Shown here: positions 58,162-64,000 of the stretch, one piece after another
Numbering within the stretch: the first letter of the stretch is position 1
Layout of the letters: the number at the start of each line of letters is the position of its first letter
NCBI RefSeq assembly: GCF_009176305.1
Contig: NZ_BLAJ01000003.1
Coordinates: forward strand, 558,001 to 622,000
Direction of reading: 5' to 3'
Length of the DNA: 64,000 nt
Source of the DNA: Martinezella dioscoreae
GTDB lineage: Bacteria; Pseudomonadota; Alphaproteobacteria; Rhizobiales; Rhizobiaceae
The notes under the pieces: model-generated
What the model saw: only the letters and a program-made list of their open reading frames with translations
The model's database searches: none
Told to the model about the DNA's origin: nothing
Position numbers and translations under genes: made by a program

Positions 58162-59031
58162 ATGCTGCCACTCTTCGACATGATGATGCAGGCACAGAAT
58201 GGCGCCGCCACGGACGCCATGGCCAAGCAGTTCAATCTGGCGCAGGAGCAGGCGACGAAAGCAATGGCCGCGCTGATGCCGGCCTTTTCCTCCGGCTTCA
58301 AGCGCAGCGCCACCGATCCCTATAATTTCGTCGGCGTGATGCGGGATATCTCATCCGGCAATTATGCCAAATATTTCGAGGACATGACCAAGGCCTTTAC
58401 GCCCGAAGGCATTGCCGACGGCAATGCCGTGCTCGGACGGCTGTTCGGCTCGAAGGAGGTTTCCCGCGCGGTCGCTGCCCAGGCCGCACAGATGACCGGC
58501 ATCGGCCAGGAGATTTACAAGCGCATGCTGCCCGCCATGGCCGATACGCTGATGGGCGGTCTCTTCAAGGAAACCAGCGGCCAGATCCCGCAGATGGCCA
58601 ATCCCTTCCTCAACACCGATATGGGCGAGATGATGCAGGGCTGGCTGCAGAGCATCGGCTTTGCGCCCAAGCAGCAGCCGACGCCGCAGGCGAGCATCTT
58701 CGACAATCCTTTCACCCAGGCAATGGAGCTGATGTTCGGCGCCGATTCGGTCAAGCGCGAGAAGCCGGCGCCGACCAATCCTTTCCTCGACAATCCCTTC
58801 GCCAAGGCGTTTCAGGACATGATGAAGAACTTCCCGATGCCGTCAGAGCCGCCGAAGGAAGAGCCGAAGGCCAAGCCCGCCGTCGGCGTCGACATGGCGG
58901 CCTATACCGAGATGTTCAACGCCATGTTCGACAGCGGCCTCGAAGTGCAGAAGACCTATCAGAAAAACATGGAAGCGATCTTCGACAGCTATTTGAAGAG
59001 CGAGGACAAGCCTGCTCCGAAACAGAAGTGA
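58162..59031 (+). CDS. DUF937 domain protein
   Basis: A 289-residue soluble protein of the DUF937/YidB-like group. The N-terminal helical part (QNGAATDAMAKQFNLAQEQA...) has the repeating family pattern. The C-terminal half is Pro/Lys-rich, with the spaced repeats NPFTQAMELMFG and NPFAKAFQDMMKNF, then a helical end. No enzymatic motif; the function is unknown. It is probably transcribed from within or just after the double palindrome. Confidence 0.82.
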   Translation: MLPLFDMMMQAQNGAATDAMAKQFNLAQEQATKAMAALMPAFSSGFKRSATDPYNFVGVMRDISSGNYAKYFEDMTKAFTPEGIADGNAVLGRLFGSKEVSRAVAAQAAQMTGIGQEIYKRMLPAMADTLMGGLFKETSGQIPQMANPFLNTDMGEMMQGWLQSIGFAPKQQPTPQASIFDNPFTQAMELMFGADSVKREKPAPTNPFLDNPFAKAFQDMMKNFPMPSEPPKEEPKAKPAVGVDMAAYTEMFNAMFDSGLEVQKTYQKNMEAIFDSYLKSEDKPAPKQK

Positions 59032-59158
59032 TGCTTGGCTACTTGCTTTCGATTCCTGCTCACTGTTCGCAATTCCGCACAGCCTGTACACATTGCGCCC
59101 AGTTATCATACACTGCGACTGAGCCTATTTCTGCTTTCATCTTGAAAAGGAGATAGCC

Positions 59159-60037
59159 ATGTCCAGCATCGATCAATCCGGAAGCTTCACCCTCGGCAAC
59201 CTCAAGGTCAAACGGCTCGGCTACGGCGCCATGCAGCTTGCAGGCCCCGGCGTCTTCGGCCCGCCGAAGGACCACGAGACGGTACTCGCGGTTCTGCGCG
59301 AAGCCATCGCCTCCGGCATTGACCATATCGATACCAGCGATTTCTACGGTCCGCATGTGACCAACCAGCTGATCCGGGAAGCGCTCCATCCCTATCGCGA
59401 CGATCTCGTCATCGTCACAAAAATCGGCGCACGGCGCGGTGCGGATGCCTCCTGGCTCCCGGCCTTCTCCGCCGATGAGCTGAAGCAGGCGGTGCACGAT
59501 AATCTAAGCAATCTGGGGCTGGATGTACTCGACGTCGTCAATCTCCGCGTCATGATCAACCCGCACCACCCGACCGAGGGTTCGATCGAGGCACCACTGA
59601 CCGCCCTTGCGGAACTTAAGCGGCAGGGTCTGGTGCGCCATATCGGGCTGAGCAACGTCACACGCAGCCAGATTGCCGAGGGACGCAAGATCACCGAGAT
59701 CGTCTGCGTCCAGAACCTCTACAATCTGGCGCAGCGTACGGATGACGCGCTGGTTGATGAGCTTGAGCGCGACGGGATCGCCTATGTGCCGTTCTTCCCG
59801 CTCGGCGGCTTCACGCCGCTGCAGTCCTCAGCGCTTTCCGATGTCGCTGCCCGGCTGAACGCAACGCCCATGCAGGTGGCTCTTGCCTGGCTGCTGGAGC
59901 GTGCCCCCAATATCCTGCTCATTCCCGGTACGTCGTCGCTTACGCATCTCAAGCAGAATATCGCGGCTGCGGAACTCAAGCTGCCGGAGGATGCGATTGC
60001 CGAACTCGATCGCATCGCCAGCACCAGCCACGCCTGA
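59159..60037 (+). CDS. Aldo/keto reductase family oxidoreductase
   Basis: A 292-residue AKR-fold enzyme. It has KRLGYGAMQLAGPGVFG at the start, DTSDFYGPHVTNQLI with catalytic Asp and Tyr, and IVTKIGARRG with Lys. The His usually in the next strand is replaced: the segment reads VVNLRVM, with Asn where many AKRs carry His, as in the YdbC-like subgroup. The C-terminal cofactor motif is LLIPGTSSLTHLKQNI. RBS AAAGGAG. It is convergent with the ABC-F gene, 7 bp between stops. Confidence 0.9.
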   Translation: MSSIDQSGSFTLGNLKVKRLGYGAMQLAGPGVFGPPKDHETVLAVLREAIASGIDHIDTSDFYGPHVTNQLIREALHPYRDDLVIVTKIGARRGADASWLPAFSADELKQAVHDNLSNLGLDVLDVVNLRVMINPHHPTEGSIEAPLTALAELKRQGLVRHIGLSNVTRSQIAEGRKITEIVCVQNLYNLAQRTDDALVDELERDGIAYVPFFPLGGFTPLQSSALSDVAARLNATPMQVALAWLLERAPNILLIPGTSSLTHLKQNIAAAELKLPEDAIAELDRIASTSHA

Positions 60038-60044
60038 CGCCCCT

Positions 60045-61643
60045 TCACCGATCCGAGGGGAATCGAGCAGGCAACTCGAGCCGCGTCTCTATGCCGATAT
60101 TGTCGAGAAACACCTCATCGTGGCTGACGACCAGAAGCGAGCCGTCATAGGCCCGCAGCCCGGCCTCGACCGCCGCGATCGAATCGATATCGAGATGGTT
60201 GGTCGGTTCGTCGAGGATCAACAGCGATGGCGGCACCGTGCCGCCGAGCACGCAGGCAAGCCCGGCGCGCAGAAGCTGGCCGCCGCTCAGACTGGAGGCG
60301 GTCTGCAACGCGGCATTAGCCCGGAACATGAAGCGCGCCAGGGCAGCCCGGCAGGCATTTTCATCCGCATAAGGGTTGATCCTGCGGAAATTGTCGCGGA
60401 TCGAAATCGATGGATCGAGAAGGCTGACCCTTTGGTCCAGTAAAGCGGAATGGACGACCCGCACCGTGCCGCTCCAGGGTTTTAGCGCGCCGGAGACCAG
60501 CGCCAGCAGTGTCGTCTTGCCCGAGCCGTTCGGCCCGGTGACGGCAACGCGTTCCGGCCCCGTCATGATGAAATTGAAGTCGCGCAGGATTGGCCGCTCT
60601 GGCTCGTAGCCAGCAGTGACGCCTTCCATCTTGAGGACGATCCTGTTTGCTGGCAATCCTGATGTCGGCAGCTTCACGGTCAGCGGCTGTAGAACCTCTA
60701 TCTTCTCGCGGGCGGCAGCGGCATCCTGCAGAGCCTGGGCGCGGCGGCGTTCGGCGAGCCGCGTATTCTCCGCGCTTGTCATTTCAGCCCGCTCCTTCAA
60801 GCCGCCGAGCATGATGCGCGGAATACCGCCCTTGGCCGCCATCTTCCGGCCCGCCTTGTCTCGCCGTGCCTGCCGTTCGATGGCCGCCTGGGCGCTTCTT
60901 TCGACTTCGGCGACACGCTTCTCTGCCTCGGTAAAATCATGTTCGGCGGCGGAAAGCTCCAGCGCCTTGCGTTCGCGATACTGCGTCCAGTTGCCGCCGT
61001 AACGGGAGGCGCCGAGCGATGTCAGTTCGACAATCGCATCCATGGTGTCGAGCAACTCGCGATCGTGGCTGATGACGATGGCACCTGCCCTCCAGCCCGC
61101 AAGCAGATCGATGACAGCTGCGCGGCCGTCGCGATCGAGATTGTTTGTGGGTTCGTCGAGAATGAGAAAATCGGGATCGTCGACGATAAGGGCAGCAAGA
61201 CCGCAACGGGTGCGCTGTCCCCCCGACAGGGTCACGAGAAGCGTTTCCGGGACGACGTCCAGCCCAACACGATCAAGAGCCGCGGCAATGCGTGACTCGA
61301 GCGTCCAGTCAGCCAAGGCGAGTTCATCATTGGTCGCCTCGCCGGCTTCCGCCCGCTTCAGGACAGCAAGGGCTTCGCTTGCACCGACGAGATCGGCGAC
61401 GGTTTCGTCCGCCTCCACCTGCACGCTCTGGCGCAGGATTCCCAATCGGCCGTTGAACGAGATGCTGCCGGATTGCGGCTGCAGCTCGCCGGAGATCAGC
61501 TTGGTCAGCGTCGTCTTGCCGACGCCGTTGCGTCCGACAAGGCCGGTGCGCTCGGCGCCGAAGCTCAGATCGAGATGGGAAAGAAGCGGCCGGCCGTCAG
61601 GCGTGGACCACGAGAGATTGGATAGAACGATGGATATGGGCAT
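60045..61643 (-). CDS. ABC-F family ATP-binding protein
   Basis: A 532-residue soluble protein with two ABC ATPase domains and no membrane segments. The first domain has Walker A GRNGVGKTT (37-45), signature LSGGQRTR and Walker B LILDEPTNNLD. A charged coiled linker rich in Arg/Lys/Glu (about 240-320) follows. The second has GPNGSGKTT, LSGGQLLR and LLILDEPTNHLD. ABC-F proteins act on ribosomes (translation factors or antibiotic protection); which kind is unclear. ATG 61643 fits the conserved opening; the frame extends to 61727 without support. Confidence 0.92.
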   Translation of the reverse strand: MPISIVLSNLSWSTPDGRPLLSHLDLSFGAERTGLVGRNGVGKTTLTKLISGELQPQSGSISFNGRLGILRQSVQVEADETVADLVGASEALAVLKRAEAGEATNDELALADWTLESRIAAALDRVGLDVVPETLLVTLSGGQRTRCGLAALIVDDPDFLILDEPTNNLDRDGRAAVIDLLAGWRAGAIVISHDRELLDTMDAIVELTSLGASRYGGNWTQYRERKALELSAAEHDFTEAEKRVAEVERSAQAAIERQARRDKAGRKMAAKGGIPRIMLGGLKERAEMTSAENTRLAERRRAQALQDAAAAREKIEVLQPLTVKLPTSGLPANRIVLKMEGVTAGYEPERPILRDFNFIMTGPERVAVTGPNGSGKTTLLALVSGALKPWSGTVRVVHSALLDQRVSLLDPSISIRDNFRRINPYADENACRAALARFMFRANAALQTASSLSGGQLLRAGLACVLGGTVPPSLLILDEPTNHLDIDSIAAVEAGLRAYDGSLLVVSHDEVFLDNIGIETRLELPARFPSDR

Positions 61644-61792
61644 GAGCAAGAATGTCCTCGATGGCAAGGCTGAACGGCATTGCGGTCGAGATGGAATCCA
61701 TTGCTGCACACATCCTGTTGGTATCAACGATGCTCATAAATTAGGCGAGCGGCATCATCAGTTCAAGTCCTGCGAGTGAAGATGCAGGCATT

Positions 61793-62371
61793 TCACGTAT
61801 TGGCATCGATGGCGCCAAGGAAGTCGATGACACGCTTCCAGGTGAGATCGGCGGCCTGGGCGTTATAATCCGGCAGGCTGGCATCGGTGTATAGGTGGCC
61901 GCCGCCCGGATACCGAAAGATTTCTGCCGCGATGCCGGACTTGGTGACGCCTTGCCGCCAGGTGGCAACGTCTTCCTCCGGTTCGAATGGATCGGGATCT
62001 GCCAGATGAAGCTGCAGGGGCAGACCCTTGCGGGCATTTTCGGCGATGGAGGCAATGCCATGCAGGAACAGGATGCCGGCGGTCTTTTCCCGCTTGGGCC
62101 AGAGGCTGGCGGCGACGGCGGCGCCCATCGAAAAGCCGGCCAGCACGGTCGAGGCCGGCAAACCGGCCAACGCCCATTCGGCGCGCTCGCAGATCGTCGG
62201 CCAGCCGATCTCGTCCTTGAATTCGAACCCTTCTTCGATCGACCGGGCGATCAGGCCGTCATAGAGATCCGGCGCGAAAGCCTTGTGGCCTGCCGCCTGC
62301 ACACGCTCGACCGCCTCATGCTCGAGTGAGCGCAGACCATAGACGGAATGGAAGAAGATCACAGTTGCCAT
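61793..62371 (-). CDS. Dienelactone hydrolase family protein
   Basis: A 192-residue alpha/beta hydrolase. The opening strand VIFFHSVYGL, nucleophile elbow GFSMGAA (in place of the Cys of true dienelactone hydrolases, so a Ser enzyme), and the late GGGHLYTD with the catalytic His fit the family. The ester or lactone substrate is unknown. Two adjacent ATGs (62374, 62371) follow an AGGGAA; the second has better spacing. It is parallel to the ABC-F gene, 149 bp away. Confidence 0.85.
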   Translation of the reverse strand: MATVIFFHSVYGLRSLEHEAVERVQAAGHKAFAPDLYDGLIARSIEEGFEFKDEIGWPTICERAEWALAGLPASTVLAGFSMGAAVAASLWPKREKTAGILFLHGIASIAENARKGLPLQLHLADPDPFEPEEDVATWRQGVTKSGIAAEIFRYPGGGHLYTDASLPDYNAQAADLTWKRVIDFLGAIDANT

Positions 62372-62471
62372 CATCGCTTCCCTATTATCGGATCTGGTCG
62401 TTAGATAAGACAGTTGCCGCCGGAAGCAACTTGCCCGCGCATGATCTATGGCGGAAACACGGTCTTCAGAA

Positions 62472-62510
62472 AGAAAAAACCCGGTGTTGGCCCTTGGGCC
62501 GAACACCGGG
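62472..62510 (-). terminator. Rho-independent terminator of the DUF1127 gene
   Basis: A 14-bp stem (CCCGGTGTTGGCCC with GGGCCGAACACCGGG, one unpaired base) around a TT loop. On the minus strand it is followed by a six-T run. It lies 53 bp after the DUF1127 stop. Confidence 0.92.
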
Positions 62511-62562
62511 AAAGAGGCAGGGCTTATTGGCTATCACCCTGCGGGGAAACTATTGTCCGCCA

Positions 62563-62862
62563 TCAGCCTCTTAAGCTGCTGGAGGCAGAGAGGCGCGTGC
62601 AGCGACGCGCGGAATTGGTGAGATGGCCGGACGGATCCCCGAAGAAGGTCGAGGTGGTCAGCGCAGCGTTCAGATCCTGCCTGGTGAGGCCGATATCGTG
62701 CAGCTGACTGTCGTTCAGCTCATTCAGATATTCGATTTCCTTGCGATTTCGGATTGCGCGCCAGATCGATGCGACATTGCTCAAAGCAAGCATAACCCGT
62801 GCCGTCAGCGACAGCGATGGCGTTGCTAGGCCGAGGTCAAGGGTCCGATCTGTCGTGCGCAT
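62563..62862 (-). CDS. DUF1127 small protein
   Basis: A 99-residue protein. The DUF1127 core IEYLNELNDSQLHDIGLTR lies near residues 42-60, flanked by a hydrophobic helix (LTARVMLALSNVASIW) and an Arg/Ser-rich tail. In related alphaproteobacteria, short DUF1127 proteins affect phosphate uptake and small-RNA turnover; the longer ones are uncharacterised. Start ATG 62862 has AAGGAA upstream; 45 additional in-frame codons look non-coding. It is divergent from a LysR gene and ends at a strong terminator. Confidence 0.87.
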   Translation of the reverse strand: MRTTDRTLDLGLATPSLSLTARVMLALSNVASIWRAIRNRKEIEYLNELNDSQLHDIGLTRQDLNAALTTSTFFGDPSGHLTNSARRCTRLSASSSLRG

Positions 62863-62898
62863 TTCCGTATTCCTTTTCTTTGGGCACACGCGAGCCCA

Positions 62899-62927
62899 GC
62901 CCCTTTTCGGCGATCCGGAAAAGGGGC
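62899..62927. promoter_or_regulatory. Palindrome in the DUF1127/LysR divergent gap
   Basis: GCCCCTTTTC (62899-62908) and GAAAAGGGGC (62918-62927), a perfect 10-bp inverted repeat with 9-base spacer, 37 bp upstream of DUF1127. It is either a leader hairpin or an operator; I cannot tell. Confidence 0.5.
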
Positions 62928-63063
62928 GTAGGCCGGGAGGAGTTCGACAGGTGTTTCTGTTCGATTGGTATGCTGAATTGCATTCGGAAGATGCCAAAGG
63001 CCTATTGATCAGTCCAACGAATGTTTCTAATGATAACTATCAAACTCCTTTATAGGTGAGCCC

Positions 63064-64000
63064 ATGTCCGCGCCGCTTGATATCGATCAGTTGCAGACCT
63101 TCATCGCAATCGTGGATTCCGGAAGCTTCACCAAGGCGGCCGACCGGGTGTTCAAGACACAATCGGCCGTCTCCATGCAGATGCGCCGGCTGGAAGAGCG
63201 CGTCGGCAAGCAGCTTTTCATCAAGGATGGACGCGGCAACCGCCTGACGGCGGAAGGCGACAAGCTGCTGAACTATGCCCGCCGCATCATTCGCCTGAAC
63301 AACGAGGCCATCGCCGCTTTCGATGACAACCGTCTCGAAGGCACGCTGCGCATCGGCACACCGGACGATTATGCCGATCGCTACATGCCCGAAATCATCG
63401 GCCGTTTTGCGAAGACGCATCCGAATGTCGAGCTCTACATCGTCTGCGAGCCCTCGGTCGACCTTGCCGAGCGCATGCATCGCGGCGAGCTCGATATCGC
63501 GCTCGTCACCCACAATCCGCGCGAACGCATGTCGGACGTCGTTCGAACGGAGCCGCTCTGCTGGGTCGGCTCGGCCAACCATCCGCTGCGCGATGATGCG
63601 CCCATTCCGCTCGCCGTCGGCCGTCGCGACTGTCAGTGGCGCCAGCTCGCCTGCTCGGCGCTTGATGCCGGCGGCCGCGACTATCAAATCCTGTTCACCA
63701 GCTGGTCCTGCACTGTCGTTGCCGCGGCCGTACTTGCTGGCATGGCGGTTTCGGTCATGCCGGAATCGGCGCTCAGGACCGGCATGAAGGTACTGACCCA
63801 AGCCGATGGCTTCCCACCGCTGCCGCCGGTGCAGATCGGCATCATGAAGCGGGCCGGCCTTTCCGTATCGCTGATGAACGCCATCACAGCGCATATCTCC
63901 GCCTGCCTCGACAACATCACGCCGGCTGCGGTGGATGACGATCTTGATGGCGAGGTGAAAACCTACACGCGCTTCTATCCGCGACTGCGCGCCGGGCACA
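63064..64000 (+). CDS. LysR-family regulator, cut by the window end
   Basis: At least 312 residues, still open at the right edge. The HTH is at about 5-65 (DIDQLQTFIAIVDSGSFTKA, then QMRRLEERVGKQLF), and the effector domain from about 92 (LRIGTPDDYADRYMP). The open frame is already as long as a normal LysR protein, so the stop should be just outside. RBS AGGTGAG precedes ATG 63064. It is divergent from DUF1127; its target is unknown and may lie beyond the window. Confidence 0.9.
   Translation, partial: MSAPLDIDQLQTFIAIVDSGSFTKAADRVFKTQSAVSMQMRRLEERVGKQLFIKDGRGNRLTAEGDKLLNYARRIIRLNNEAIAAFDDNRLEGTLRIGTPDDYADRYMPEIIGRFAKTHPNVELYIVCEPSVDLAERMHRGELDIALVTHNPRERMSDVVRTEPLCWVGSANHPLRDDAPIPLAVGRRDCQWRQLACSALDAGGRDYQILFTSWSCTVVAAAVLAGMAVSVMPESALRTGMKVLTQADGFPPLPPVQIGIMKRAGLSVSLMNAITAHISACLDNITPAAVDDDLDGEVKTYTRFYPRLRAGH

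Noticed and set aside
63040..63999. 319-codon open frame on the minus strand at the right edge
   Set aside because: Antisense to the LysR gene starting at 63064, which has an HTH, effector domain and RBS.

Overview
The window looks like ordinary chromosome of a Rhizobium-type alphaproteobacterium (Rhizobiaceae). Supporting signs are high GC (about 60%), CIRCE-controlled groESL, the split HisG-short/HisZ enzyme next to hisS, a MctP-type monocarboxylate permease with its DUF3311 partner, an LpxQ-like lipid A oxidase, DUF2093/DUF4170/DUF1127 proteins, and several rhizobial intergenic palindromes (RIME-like and shorter). I see no prophage, insertion sequence, tRNA, rRNA or CRISPR array.

Layout. 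0.2-2.5 kb: mutL, then a DUF2093 gene. 2.5-8.4 kb: a minus-strand cluster pmbA > cysQ-like > DUF4170 > waaA > HAD > lpxK that includes lipid A/Kdo assembly. 8.5-18 kb: a KefB-type antiporter, a pseudouridine synthase-rsmD-patatin operon, tadA, a lipoprotein and ileS. 18-24.3 kb: mctP with DUF3311, a histidine kinase/response regulator pair, ribF and a HAD gene. 24.3-27 kb: groESL with promoter, CIRCE and a duplicated groEL tail. 27-33 kb: an unknown gene, GST, DoxX, and hisS-hisZ-hisG with a RIME-like element inside. 33-40 kb: accessory genes, namely a frameshifted 2H phosphoesterase, two small secreted Met/His-rich proteins (one DUF305), LysR regulators beside YciI and MDR genes, an aldo/keto reductase and a HAD gene. 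40-44.5 kb: tag, two L,D-transpeptidases, LpxQ-like barrel and a DUF6881-like gene. 44.5-52.5 kb: glcDEF with a divergent LysR, a macrodomain protein, and an unusual S-adenosylhomocysteinase-like gene with its own LysR and a perfect operator-like palindrome. 52.7-64 kb: Nudix, Pit, rsmE, LysE, gshA, DUF937, aldo/keto reductase, ABC-F, dienelactone hydrolase, DUF1127 and a LysR cut by the window edge.

How the genes work together. Envelope building is a recurring theme (waaA, lpxK, L,D-transpeptidases, LpxQ-like). Small-molecule carbon uptake and oxidation is another (mctP and its two-component pair; glcDEF). Translation and RNA modification genes are scattered through the window (ileS, hisS, tadA, rsmD, rsmE, RluB-like).

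No clearly new multi-gene system is evident. The best leads are: the SAHH-like protein with several altered catalytic positions plus LysR and a 19-bp palindrome; the Cys/Met/His-rich secreted pair; the low-GC patch inside hisS; the groEL 3'-end duplication; and the Arg/Gly/Asp-rich tail of the pseudouridine synthase.
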